DNA from: Anthopleura xanthogrammica
Lineage: Eukaryota > Cnidaria > Anthozoa > Actiniaria > Actiniidae
Direction of reading: 5' to 3'
NCBI GenBank assembly: GCA_964019055.1
Contig: OZ025210.1
Location: forward strand, 7,149,547-7,213,546
DNA: 64,000 nt
Shown: positions 39,303-51,032 of the stretch, piece by piece
Position numbering within the stretch: the first letter of the stretch is position 1
Layout: each line of letters starts with the position of its first letter
Notes under the pieces: generated by a model
What the model was told of the DNA's origin: nothing
What the model saw: only the letters and a program-made list of their open reading frames with translations
The model's database searches: none
Made by a program: the position numbers and the translations under genes

Positions 39303-42300
39303 ATGAAGCCACCAAGACTCTCTACTTTGCTGTTTCTATTGTCTATTTTGTTCTACTGGTTTCCACCTTCAATCCAGTTCCTTGCTCGTCGTCGTTTCCT
39401 CAAACAAGCACGATTCGTTATCGATGTTCTTCACCAGCTGTCCACCACACCGCTTCAGATCTACAACGTCAGTAACTCGATTGACTGTACGTTCAAATGC
39501 ATTGAACATGACCAGGTCAATTCTACTGGAGGATTGAAACTCTGTCAACTTCTTTCTACTGACAAGTACAACGCCTCTAGTAACTTCGCACCAAGTGCTG
39601 AGTTCAACTATCATCACGTTGATGTTGGTTTGGTAAGTTAAATACAGTCCTCGTTCTTATCGAATTTTCTACAGTGATATCTGATTTTGCTCAAACTGAA
39701 CTTCTCAATACGCGACAATGTAAGCCAAAAGAAAAAAGAAAAAAGGAAAAAATTTCATTTTATTTCTTCTCCTCATCCCGGTCACATTAATTAGAATGAT
39801 GTGAGATATCGATAATAAAGGATAAAAGATAAAAGGATAAAGGATTTACTGCATTCTAGATTTTTATCATCTTTTTCTTCTTTTTCATCTTTTAATTGTG
39901 AACCAAAAACCGATATTTGAAGCTTTGATTTTTTGTTTTTGATCCCATTTCAAGAAAAAAGGCTAAGACTTATAAAAGACTTGGTCCTTTGAAAAAAATA
40001 TATTTGACGACCAGCGAACCTCACGCGAAGTCAAAACAAGATTTTCATGTCCACTTTTCAAAGAACCAAGTCTTTTTACTAAGTCTTAGCCTTTTTTTTT
40101 TGAAATGGGATCAAAAACAAAAAATCAAAGCTTCAAATATCGGTTTTTTGGTTCACAATTAAAAGATGAAAAAGAAGAAAAAGATGATAAAAATCTAGAA
40201 TGCACTGCAGTAAAAACGACAAACTATCAAAGTTTTTCTGACAATGTTTGCCGAACCAACGTCCTTGGCTTGTCTGAGAGTTTCTCCAGCTAGTTTACAC
40301 ATTTCTTGTCGATTTTTTTACGAAATATTAGTTAAAATTAATGAATTTACCTTCTATGAAGTGTTTTCTACAGAACTGAAATATCATTCTTGCAGTATAA
40401 TCAGGTTTTTCTGGTCTACAGGCCACTTTTTCTCTCACTGAAGTTTCAGTCACGAAACTTCATCGTAAGATTAAGAATCTTCCCTCGCTTTCCCTCGCTA
40501 AATCTTCTTTAGCAAGTCGCTAAAGTCGAAAAATTGTTTTTGTTCACTTTAAGACAGACATGACTTCGATTAAACGTATTTTTCGCATTGCAAAAATAAG
40601 AAAAAAATACTTCTTGATCCATCTTTGACTACATTATTGAAAACCAACAATATGAAAACACAGCTCCTAACAGTCAAGAACAGATTGAAAACTTCGTTAC
40701 AAACCAGAAAGCTAAAAATACGATTAGAAAAACCAAGTCGGACATGAACATACTCCATAAATATTTAAACAGCCTTGAAAAAACACAGAGATTGAAAGCT
40801 TACCAGCTAACGACCTATAGACCATCTGTTAAACAAGTTCTTGTTTAGTTTGTTCCACTTCGATGAATGAGCTTAGTTCTATTACGATTGTTTTAAAAAA
40901 ACAACTTAAAAACATTTAAAATCAGTGCTTGAACTTCTGTGACATCGGTCTGAAGGGTCTTTAAAGTTATTTGTGTAAAAAAATAGCAGTTTTCTGATGT
41001 AATAAACGCAAGATTTGGCAGTTTGACTTTATGTGTTTTGCTAGTTGGAAACGATCGATACCTAGCCTGGCCAATCGATATTCGCGCGATACCGGAAGTT
41101 CGCGTGTTTTTTATCGACGCAGCTAAAAAAAAACCAGCCATATAATAAACGATTTATTAACCTCGCTTGCTCGGTCTTTACGAGAAAATATCAGACCTCG
41201 GTCTTTTTTGTACGGACCTCGCTGCGCTCGGTCCGTACTGTCAAGACCTCGGTCTGATATTTTCCCGTACAGACCTCGCGCTCGGTTAATAATCCTTTAA
41301 TATATTACTTTCACCAATATATATATTAGCTTTGGCGTTTTTTTTTTCAAAGAGGAGATTACCTTCAATTTAAAGTTTGAACAAGTTTAGGAAACAAAAA
41401 TATTTTTATGTTATTTTTACTCTGTTACGACACTACGAGGAAAACCATTGATACTTTATCAAACAGTCTAGCACCCCGAGCGGAGATGAAAAACCGCTGC
41501 GCTTAAAGAGAAGAGTTGATTCACGGCACAATTTATTTAACAATGGCCGAACTTATTTAATTGAGCTACCGTCAATCAATGAAGTGCATCTCCATGGATG
41601 ACTATCGTACTAATTAAGCATTGAAGTCAGGGTTGCCAATAATAAGCGTCAAGGTGGCTCCTTGTTTAGCTCAAACCAACATATGGAATTGTTGCAAGAA
41701 AAAAACGAAATAAATAAATACCTTAATAAATATTTTGCAAGACACTTAAACATTTTGAAATATAATATTTCAAGGTGGCTCCTTGTTAAGCTCAAACCAA
41801 CATAGGGAATTGTCCATGCAAGAAAAAAACGAAATAAATAAATACCTTATTAATAAACACGTACTACTGAAAAGTTTTGTGAACTTTTGATTTCATGAAT
41901 TTATTTTGTTTGCTTCTTATAAAGAACTTTTCTTTAAAAAATATCAAGACATTTAGAATTAATTTTTTACCTGCATCCTTGATTCTTTTCTTGCTTTTCG
42001 CTTACTCGCTTCTTCTTATTTTAACAGGAACAAGGGATACTGAACCCTTGTAGGAATGCAGGAACATTAATTTTGTTCTATTGGATGGGGAACTTCCAGT
42101 GTGCATGTTTGGCGTTGAATATCGGAAAATATTGTGGTAAGTGAAATTTCATCAATCAGTAGAGGTTTGTAGGCCGTGTTTAGATTAAAGAATTACATTC
42201 ATTTCATTACTGCTATTTTCATAAACATGCGAACTCGGTAGTTGCGAGCTGCACGCTGATATTTGGTTTATCGCTTCCATCAATCAAAAATAATCAGTCG

Positions 42301-43066
42301 GTACCTTTTATATTTATGATTGGCGGCAGTGAAAAACCAAATTCCAGCGAGCAACTCGCAATTACAGAGTTCGCATATTTTTGAAAATTGCAGTAACCGA
42401 AAAACTCGAGAAACGTGCTCTGTATCAGGGTATATGGTTGTGACAAATAATTAATAAGAAAATCACGCAAGTAAATACTATGCGAGCGCTCCTAAGACAT
42501 TAAATGAATATGTGCGAATTCTATTTCCAATAATCAATCAAGCTGCGATATTAAACTATCTTGCAAGGTCCTGCTACTGTCTCTTTTATCGATTTACATA
42601 ACTAAAATTATTGTATTTCGATATTATCTTTTCAGAGTGGATTAAACTTAACACCAATCCAGTTCATGTGGAAGCCAGGGGTAACAAATTCGGTACATTC
42701 AACGCCATTCACTCTGGGCATATTTTGAAGTTCAAGCTCGTCCATATCTCTGGTGGGATGTCTTGTTGGCCAGCCCGTCATGAGATCACAAAGTTTGGCT
42801 GTGGCACTAATATTGCAATGTACATTACCAACCAAGCAAACGACGTTGTTTCTCCAGGCCCTGAGCACGTCAACTCTTGGATGAGTTACTCTCTCCCAGG
42901 ATTTACAAGCAATGACACAGAAATAATCCTGCCCGAGATAGACCCACCATTACAAGTAACAGCAGGACAAGAGTTCAGGCTGTGGTATGGAGAAGATCTT
43001 GTCAATAATCAGGAAGACGACAACGTAGGCACATTGGATGTTGATGTCTATGCATTTTATGCATAG
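39303..43066 (+). CDS. Secreted PAN-EGF protein, copy A (partly degraded)
   Basis: Exons 39303-39632, 42028-42136 and 42636-43066 (289 aa) with phases 0 and 1. Residues 1-28 are a signal peptide or anchor (hydrophobic LLFLLSILFYWF). The PAN/apple-like domain has lost seven residues (CLSFNIA in B and D), including its third Cys. The EGF-like exon keeps CRNAGT and FQCAC but has diverged. The C-terminal domain has SGGMSCW, FTSND, EIILPEIDPPL and EFRLWYGEDL, with two residues deleted after SCW compared with the paralogues. AATAAA is at 43084-43089. The frame is intact, so it may still make protein, but loss of a PAN Cys suggests weakening constraint. The function of the C-terminal domain is unknown to me; it is frequent in cnidarian secreted proteins. 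Confidence 0.7.
39845..40215. repeat. Large fold-back element in intron 1 of gene A
   Basis: Two nearly perfect arms of about 125 bp. CTGCATTCTAGATTTTTATC and TTGTGAACCAAAAACCGATA at the left recur as complements at the right, around a loop of about 110 bp. Its transcript would form a long hairpin. Confidence 0.85.
41158..41292. repeat. Palindromic MITE in intron 1 of gene A
   Basis: TTAACCTCGCTTGCTCGGTC at the left is mirrored by GACCTCGCGCTCGGTTAA at the right. Inner AAAATATCAGACCTCGGTC arms pair around GGACCTCGCTGCGCTCGGTC. Confidence 0.75.
41646..41855. repeat. Direct duplication in intron 1 of gene A
   Basis: A segment of about 90 bp containing AAGGTGGCTCCTTGTT, GCTCAAACCAACATA and AAAAAAACGAAATAAATAAA occurs twice, from 41650 and from 41773. 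Confidence 0.75.
42205..42392. repeat. Imperfect inverted repeat in intron 2 of gene A
   Basis: Left motifs ATGCGAACTC, GTTGCGAGCTGC and TTTGGTTT are mirrored as GCAGTGAAAAACCAAA, GAGCAACTCGCAA and GAGTTCGCAT at the right. A diverged MITE. Confidence 0.55.
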
Positions 43067-43730
43067 GACGTCAAAATCAAGGAAATAAACATGCTAAACT
43101 GAACACACACACGCACTTGCTGCATGCGTACTGCATGAAGAGGACAAAAAAAGAAAGAACCTAATGGTATAAAAAGTGATATGCTTGGGTGTGGAAATCA
43201 TTCTCCTAACTTTCTAGATTACAAATCAATATTGCCTCCATTCTCCACCAATCAGAAGAGTCTGACAAAAACAGCCAGAAAAATTAACTAATAGGTGTGA
43301 ACTTTCTAAGATAAGTTAAACAGGGCTAGAACGAATTACGACGGGCTTAGAATTTGTCAGGATGTACGAGATTACTAGCCCACTATCCGACATATTGACA
43401 TTCAATGGTACACGGCCTGATCAGGGAAGGATCTAGAGATGGAGCGCAACCCCCCCCCCCCCCCCCCCCCTAGATGAGGTAATATCTGCTGCGTTATTGG
43501 TGGTTGAGTTTGTAAATGTCTTGAACATAAATAGTGTGCCCCCTCCTAAAAAAAATATCCTGGATCCGCCCTTGTTGATAGATAACAATGTTAGAACAAA
43601 TCATGCAGTGAATATAGCATGAAATTGTGACAAGCTTTAATGAGTAGCTTTCGAGTAGCTTTCTTCGATCTAATTTCTATTATTTTAAGATGTTTTAAAA
43701 GGTGTTTTTAATCGTCTTTCAGGATTTCTA
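43067..43730. other. Region between gene A and the B block
   Basis: No gene seen. A C-run lies at about 43451-43470, embedded in an element that begins near GAAGGATCTAGA and ends near ATCCTGGATCCGCCCTTG, a degenerate mirrored pair seen around many old insertions. Confidence 0.45.
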
Positions 43731-44382
43731 GATCTTATGTAATTTATCATTATAAACAATTGCAAATTATGAAATAACTACTTTATAATGAGGTTTGTCA
43801 GCTCTTTGTGCGACATCAGCGGGGATCGAGTAGGGTTCAAGGTGATAATGAAAAACAAAGCAATTTAAGCATATTCAATAAAAACAAAAAAGTAAGTCAA
43901 ATAATAAGTTACTCTTAAATATTAATATACAATTTACTTCGTGAAACTTAAAGAAATTTCGAAAACATTCTGAAATTGTGGGACTGATATTGTTAATAAT
44001 TGGCGTTACAATAAAAAATTCTAATTCAGAGGAGAGCACTGAGGAGAGGAGAAAGGAGGAGAATTTGTCCAATTCGTGAAGTGATAGATCAAAAACGAGT
44101 ACGAGTGTTTCATCAGGGTTCCAAACACCGAAAAGCTAAGGAAAGCAGGAGGTGGTAGACTGGTTCATTACCTTGTTCAGCTTATGAATTTTTAATTAGT
44201 TTGAGAACGTAAAATCATTTAGTGCATATATATACGGATTTCAAAACATAAAGTAAAAAATCCAGTCTGTATTTCGATCATTGAGACTTTTTCTACCTTC
44301 ACGATTAGGATGTTTCTAAGACTGATCATCTTTTCAGGATTTTTTACCAAACCTATTCGTAAACTAAATATGAACTAAACTT

Positions 44383-45070
44383 TTTTTATGAGGATTTTTC
44401 ATCTCTTGGTCCGAAACCGGTTAACATCGAGTAGGGTTCAAGGTGACATTGAAAAACAAATCAAGCAGATTCAATAAAAACAAAAAGTAATAAGTTATGT
44501 AAATCATTGTTATACAATTCACTTTATGAAACTAAAAGAAAGTTCGAAAACATTTTTATGAGGATTTTTCATCTCTTGGTCCGAAACCGGTTAACATCGA
44601 GTAGGGTTCAAGGTGACATTGAAAAACAAAGCAAGCAGATTCAATAAAAACAAAAAGTAATAAGTTATGTAAATCATTGTTATACAATTCACTTTATGAA
44701 ACTAAAAGAAAGTTCGAAAACATTTTTATGAGGATTTTTCATCTCTTGGTCCGAAACCGGTTAACATCGAGTAGGGTTCAAGGTGACATTGAAAAACAAA
44801 GCAAGCAGATTCAATAAAAACAAAAAGTAATAAGTTATGTAAATCATTGTTATACAATTCACTTTATGAAACTAAAAGAAAGTTCGAAAACATTTTTATG
44901 AGGATTTTTCATCTCTTGGTCCGAAACCGGTTAACATCGAGTAGGGTACAAGGTGACATTGAAAAACAAATCAAGCAGATTCAATAAAAACAAAAAGTGA
45001 TAAGTTATAATAAACATTGTTATACAATTCACTTTATGAAACTAATAGAAAGTTCGAAAACATTCTTAAA
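44383..45070. repeat. 172-bp minisatellite, block B (about 4 units)
   Basis: Units start near 44386, 44553, 44723 and 44895 and contain TTTTTCATCTCTTGGTCCGA, AACCGGTTAACATCGAGTAG and GAAAGTTCGAAAACAT. An older, more diverged relative lies at 43795-43975. Block D has only two units. Confidence 0.9.
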
Positions 45071-45583
45071 TTGTGAACGTGATTGAGGGCTTATTGGTAA
45101 TGCAATGAAAAATCTTCAAAGTACGACAAATATTGCCATATATGGTAAAAGGACGTAAGTAATAGAATCTGTTTGTCAAAGAAAAACAAAACAATTAACT
45201 GTTTCATCAACCAAAATACTATATTTTTGGAAATCTTTAGGATTTTTTAGCGGGAATCCTGTGGATTGCAAGGATTAAACTAAGGTAGACACAGTTATTA
45301 GAATCTCTGCCACAGAAATCCCGATCCCAAAGAACCCCAAATAAAAAAAATGAGACCCTTGTTAAGGATGCTTTTTAACTTTGTAGTGTCGGGAGTCAGT
45401 TGCAGTACCACACCACTGAACAATAACCAAAGTAGAAGTTTATTATTAATATTATCCATTCTTATTGGAAATTACTTGAACAAAAACTTAATTATCATCA
45501 TCTAAACACTTTGTTCAAAAAAGAATATTCGAGAAATTAGAAAATTTAGAAACCTCAAAATATAAACAACTGATGTTTGTCTG

Positions 45584-45620
45584 TATAAATAGAACAATGT
45601 TCACATAGAGATTCATTCAC
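45584..45620 (+). promoter_or_regulatory. Core promoter of PAN-EGF gene B
   Basis: TATAAAT at 45584-45590 with TCATTC 30 bp downstream (45614). Conserved with genes A and D. Confidence 0.5.
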
Positions 45621-45679
45621 TTTGTCTACGTTGAAGCTTAAAGGTAAAATATCATTTTTGAAACAGACGCCATCTAAAG

Positions 45680-46472
45680 ATGAAGCCCCCAAGACTCTCT
45701 TCTTTGCTGTTTCTATTGTCTATTTTGTTCTACTGGTTTCCACCTTCAATCCAGTTCCTTGCTCGTCGTCGTTTCCTCAAACAAGCACAATTCGTTATCG
45801 ATGTTCTACACCAGCCGTCCGCCACATCGCTTCAGATCTACAACGTCAGTAACTCGATTGACTGTACGTTCAAGTGCATCGAACATGACCAGTGTTTGTC
45901 GTTTAACATAGCGGTCAATTCTACTGGAGGATTCAAACTCTGTCAACTTTTTTCTGTTGACAAGTACAGCCCTGGTAACAGCCACATGACACCAAGCACT
46001 AAGTTTCATTATCACATCATTGATGTGCAAATGGTAAGTAGAAAATATTGTTCACTTTGATTTTTATATTTCAATGACTCCTTTTCAAGGAAATGGCTCT
46101 TCATGTGCATGATCAATGAAACGATATATCAAACGCCATATATAGGTTGATTGAACTATGCAAAACAAATTCATACTAAAATCAATGACTGATCACAAAG
46201 AATCAAACTATGCGGACCTCTCGTTTAATAGCAGGCAGCGCCGCATTTACCAACTCAGCCACACTTGCTCCTAATTTATGTATACTTGGGATAACACATG
46301 CATGCATGCATAACAAATCACTAAAACTAGCCTTTCCAAAAAAATAGTGGTTCTTGTTTCCTTGCTTCTTTGCTTCTTAGCTTCCTTGCTTCCTTGCTTC
46401 CTTGCTTCCTTGCTTCCTTGCTTCCTTGCTTCCTTGCTTCCTTGCTTCCTTGCTTCCTTGCTTCCTTGCTTC

Positions 46473-46503
<31 letters not shown>

Positions 46504-48546
46504 CCTTGCTTCCTTGCTTGCTTGCTTGCTTGCTTCCTTGCTTGCTTGCTTCCTTGCTTCCTTGCTTCCTTGCTTCCTTGCTTCCTTGCTTCCTTGCTTG
46601 CTTGCTTCCTTGCTTCCTTGCTTCCTTGCTTCCTTGCTTCCTTGCTTCCTTGCTTCCTTGCTTCCTTGCTTCCTTGCTTCCTTGCTTGCTTGCTTCCTTG
46701 CTTGCTTGCTTCCTTGCTTCCTTGCTTCCTTGCTTCCTTGCTTGCTTGCTTCCTTGCTTCCTTGCTTCCTTGCTTCCTTGCTTCCTTGCTTCCTTGCTTC
46801 CTTGCTTCCTTGCTTCCTTGCTTCCTTGCTTCCTTGCTTCCTTGCTTCCTTGCTTCCTTGCTTCCTTGCTTCCTTGCTTCCTTGCTTCCTTGCTTCCTTG
46901 CTTCCTTGCTTCCTTGCTTCCTTGCTTCCTTGCTTCCTTGCTTCCTTGCTTCCTTGCTTCCTTGCTTCCTTGCTTCCTTGCTTCCTTGCTTGCTTGCTTC
47001 CTTGCTTCCTTGCTTCCTTGCTTCCTTGCTTCCTTGCTTCCTTGCTTCCTTGCTTCCTTGCTTCCTTGCTTCCTTGCTTCCTTGCTTCCTTGCTTCCTTG
47101 CTTCCTTGCTTCCTTGTTTCCTTGCTTTCTTCCATCATTGATTTCTTGCTTCCTTTTTTTTACTTGCTTTCTTTTCATTTTGACAGGAACGAGACGTGCT
47201 CAACCCTTGCAGGAATGGGGGAACGTTGCATTTGTTTTATTGGACTGGCAATTACAAGTGTGAATGTCCACAGAATATCGAAGGAAAAAACTGTGGTAAG
47301 TGATATCTAAGATAAACAGTTGTTCGCATAGCGCTCAATATCAAACATACATAGTTTATTTTATGCTAATCCCAAAGCCCCAAAAACTTTAAATTATTTA
47401 GGGCATGTGAACGAGCTTGATATTAGAGAGTGAACACATTCAAACTTCCTCTAATCTCTTCATCAGTATTCTGTCTTAAGAGCTTCTTTTACATTTATTT
47501 TTCCGACTTGATATTTATCAATTTGTGTTACCTAGCTCGATTAGTTTCTTAGTTACTCTAGGTAATCAATATTCTTAGTTAATTTCAGTTCATTAATTAA
47601 TTTCATCATAATGTAAATTTTTGGTGGTATAAATAAACTATTTTTGCTATTTTTTACCCACTTGGGATAACATTGGATAACATAACAAATCACTTACTGT
47701 GCTACGCACCGTATCCAAGGAGCAAGTTCAAATTTTGTTCGTGTTATTCGTTTGTTTACCTAGCGCGCGAGTAATCTACAATTTGACAGGCGTTCCTTAT
47801 AGTATTTGGTTACGTAGCGCGCGCTACGAGAAGAATGAGGCAGGCGTTCCTCGTCGACTTGTTCGGGCCGACGAAAATCGACGACGAATATTTTGCGAGG
47901 AGCGACGAGTATATATTAGGTGGTATATTATATTGGTCATTTTTTGGCTTCTTGTTCAATTGCTTATTTATTTGTCTACTTGTTTGAAAGTTGGCTTCCA
48001 ATACTTACTTTGCTTAAAAGTTTTGATATATCTTTTGACGATGTATATTTAGAGTCCGATTTGTATTGGTCTACAGCATCAACACTACATTTTCCAATTG
48101 TTTTTTCAGGGTGGGTTAAACTTAACTCCAATCCAGTTCATGTCGAGTCCAGGAATGACAAATTCGGTACATTCAATGCCAATCAGTCGGGTCAAATCTT
48201 GAAGTTCAAGCTCGTCTATATCTCTGGTGGGATGTCATGCTGGAACACTGAGCCCGGCTATGAGATCACAAAGCTTGGCTGTGGCACTAATATTGCAATG
48301 TACATTACCAACCAAGCAAACGACGTTGTTTCTCCAGGCCCTGAGCACGTCAACTCTTGGATGGGTTACTCTCTCCCAGGATTTACAAGCAATGACACAG
48401 AAATAATCCTGCCTGAGATAGACCCACCATTACAAGTAACAGCAGGACAAGAGTTCAGGCTGTGGTATGGAGAAGATCTTGTCAATAGTTATGAAGGCGA
48501 CAACGAAGGCACATTGGACGCTGATGTTTACGCGTTTTATAATTAG
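45680..48546 (+). CDS. Secreted PAN-EGF protein, copy B
   Basis: Exons 45680-46033, 47187-47295 and 48110-48546 (299 aa), phases 0 and 1. Residues 1-28 form a signal peptide. The PAN/apple-like domain follows, with Cys62, Cys66, Cys72 and Cys88 in the usual CxxxC...C...C order. The EGF-like exon (119-154) has CRNGGT and YKCECP but lacks one of the six EGF cysteines. The C-terminal domain (about 155-299) has SGGMSCW, LGCGTNIAMYITN, LPGFTSNDTE, TAGQEFRLWYGEDL and ADVYAFYN. PAN and EGF modules mediate extracellular binding; ligand unknown. ATTAAA at 48552-48557 could serve polyadenylation. The start is the first ATG after the conserved TATA box. Intron 1 contains a 0.76-kb satellite. Confidence 0.82.
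46368..47125. repeat. CTTCCTTG satellite in intron 1 of gene B
   Basis: About 95 units of the octamer CTTCCTTG with scattered CTTGCTTG variants, ending about 60 bp before the EGF exon acceptor. Since 8 is not a multiple of 3 and no phase makes a stop, both strands read open in all frames (Leu/Pro/Cys/Phe/Ala/Ser on +, Lys/Gln/Gly/Ser/Glu/Ala/Arg on -). These frames are not genes. Confidence 0.97.
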
Positions 48547-48894
48547 ATTGAATTAAATATGCATATTTCAAAGAAGGTTGTCGACGTGATAAGCGATAAG
48601 AGAAAGGTCATTCCAAGATCCAAGAATAGCGGGAATGACTCGAGTTTCTGCTGCCTTATTCTCGCACGGAGAGAACACGGAGAACACGGAGGTTAGTATT
48701 GAGATATATATTTTGTCTATAATACGACAACATTTTTGGAAATAGGTATATACAGAGGATTTTCTTCCTTCCTTTTAATTGGCTAAGAGCAGTTAATTCC
48801 TTTAAAACACCAGAGCAAATATTTAAAACACTTTTTTTTTATTTTTTGAAAAAAAAAATTATTTTTAATTTCGAATCCCAAATATACAGTCAAT

Positions 48895-49162
48895 GTCATT
48901 AATGTTGTCCACCAAAAAAGACATTTAAACCAAAGTAAATGTCATGCACGTGATACCTAATACACTCGCTCTAAATGCTCGACACCAGCAATCATTGTAT
49001 AAGTAGAGTTCATAATTATTATTCTCTGTTCATTGGTACTCATTATAGAGTTTGAAACCAGAATTGATATCGTTTAAAACAAATAAACAAATATCATCAC
49101 GTGATACTTCTTTTGGTCTTTAAGTCTTTTTTCACAGGACAACCTTTTTGACAATGACTGTA
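48895..49162. mobile_element. Tc1/mariner-like MITE, block B
   Basis: Same ends (TACAGTCAATGTC and GACAATGACTGTA), flanked by TA, as the copy in the HELZ2-like intron 29. Inserted 350 bp downstream of gene B. Confidence 0.75.
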
Positions 49163-49632
49163 TATTTGCAGAAACTCATAAGGGGGTCGAAACGTGTGAC
49201 ACCATCACCATGCTCCAGAATATTCAGATATAATACTATATTTGGAATTTTAGGCTTGATTCAAGATGGGCGCTTCAATCGCATATCAAACTCTTCACAG
49301 AATTTACTGGCTTTCAGAGGAAATTTACTGAATCTCTAAATGAACCATTTGAAATATCTGTCTTTAATATTAGTTTTGAGGGGTTTTAAAGCAAGGGAAT
49401 GCTATATACTGAGAAGAAATTCATCAGGCGACAAAACATCTGAGTATTCCGGAGCATCGCACCAAAGAAATGTATATCTCGGTTACACGTTTCAACCCCC
49501 CATTATGAATTTCTCATATCTGCTCATAAATAGTGCTATAATTAGGAAAATAAGCTAAAAGAGATTTTTTTAAAAGACTCAACTTTTTGGTATTATCGTC
49601 AAACTTTACTCTATCATTAGCTATAAATAGAG

Positions 49633-49760
49633 ATTACTTCATGGAAAGTGCGCGCGTACAGTTGTGAAGTATCATAAAACGAACAAGCGAGTCTTCGAGC
49701 GGGTGAGCTTTATGATACGAAACAACGAGTGAATAAAAACTGTACAAAACACTTTCCATG
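49633..49760. repeat. Fold-back element downstream of gene B
   Basis: CATGGAAAGTG at the left pairs with CACTTTCCATG at the right; AGTATCATAAAACGAA is mirrored inside. In block D the right half is deleted (about 62546-62612). Confidence 0.7.
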
Positions 49761-50708
49761 GTGTTTTCTTTTTATTATATTCATACCGAGATTTTCAATT
49801 TGGTTTGAATTATAGACTATTTTAGTTTACAAAGTTTGTAAACAAAGCTCAGTTTGCAAACTAAAAATTATATTGCAATAATTCTTTATTTTACAACGCT
49901 ATTTTGCAAGCATAATAAAAACTTATTCAGCTTTTCCTCCGCTCTACTATTGGTATTTCATCGATTTTCTCTTTGGTTTCGTCGTCTAAATTATATTTTC
50001 ATCCATGTTTTGAACTCAAACTTTCTAGTTTAGGTCTCACCGAAGTCGTCTTCTTACAAAAGCAACTGAAGCTGCCTTTCCTTGTTGTTGTTTAAGTTTT
50101 TCCAATAGATTTACATCTCATGATCAGGCAGCTTTTTCTCCGCTTTACTATAGGCAGTTCATCAATTTTCTCTTTGGTTTTTTCGTCTACAATATAGTTT
50201 CATTCATGTTTTATGAAATAAAAACTTTCTACTTTAGTCGAAAGTCTCACATGAAAGAGCAGCCCGTTGCTGCCGGCTTCTGATTGGACGTATCGTTTTT
50301 CTCACACGTGATCATGAAGAAAAGCCGTACGTGGCTTCTGATTGGACGTATCGTTTATCTCACACGTGAAAAAGCGATGCGCGCATTATGGTTGGTTGGG
50401 AAAAGTGAACGAACGAACATTTATTACACAGGATTAAATAATAATAAATGTATATAATAAATGTGGATACTGTATATCACAGATTAAACCACACCAATAA
50501 ATATATATATATATACTCATGCCTTTCCTCTTATTTTGCACTGGTTTTTAAAGTCCCACTACTAACCGTATGGGTTATCAATTGTAAATCAAATGTTCTT
50601 CACGCTATGCAAATAAAAAGCTTGATCAGTAATTTACTAATTGTTTAGGTTTGGACTGTTCTTTTTATGCTTCAAGCTAGTGCTGCCAATTACAGCATAA
50701 ATATTTTC

Positions 50709-50805
50709 ATCAGCGTGGAAAGATACTTGTCTATAGAGCATCCATTGTACTACAGTACACACCGGTCACTACCAAGAAAATGATAGTAGCGACCGCATTA
50801 GTCTC
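50709..50805 (+). pseudogene. GPCR fragment (intracellular loop 2), block B
   Basis: About 97 bp matches the receptor at 37330-37420: ATCAGCGTGGAAAGATACTT (ISVERYL) through AAAATGATAGTAGCGAC. A 2-bp insertion (ACACACCGGTCAC against ACACATGTCAC) shifts the frame into a stop. No flanking receptor sequence remains, so it is a relic. The same fragment is in block D. Confidence 0.8.
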
Positions 50806-51032
50806 ATCAGTACTTTCATTTTTATATAAGTAAATTGGCAGATTGAATTTTACTATTTACTCATACAAAACTGATGAGACAAGTTCAAAGGGCCTTGACG
50901 ACGAAACATCTTCACGACCGTACGTACAAACGTACAAAGCCTAGGGCATCATAAATGGGACGTGATTTGAAACAGGAAGTTCAAAATAGGCATCATTGTC
51001 TTTGCTTTCCAGTCTAGCAAGTACAAATCAAG

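Larger units (their letters stand above)
43731..50960. repeat. Segmental duplication, block B
   Basis: Begins GATCTTATGTAATTTATCAT and ends GGGACGTGATTT. The same order of sequence is present at 54501-63691 (block D): minisatellite, gene, MITE, fold-back element, GPCR fragment. Blocks differ mainly in the length of the CTTCCTTG satellite, the number of minisatellite units and local insertions. Confidence 0.85.

Noticed and set aside
46327..47310. Long overlapping frames on both strands in intron 1 of gene B
   Set aside because: They follow from the CTTCCTTG octamer and lack any non-repeat domain; flanking residues are EGF exon read in the wrong frame.
49148..49558. Small + frames repeated at 62057-62467
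   Set aside because: They lie next to the mariner-like MITE in duplicated non-coding flanks, with no recognisable domain; similarity reflects block duplication only.
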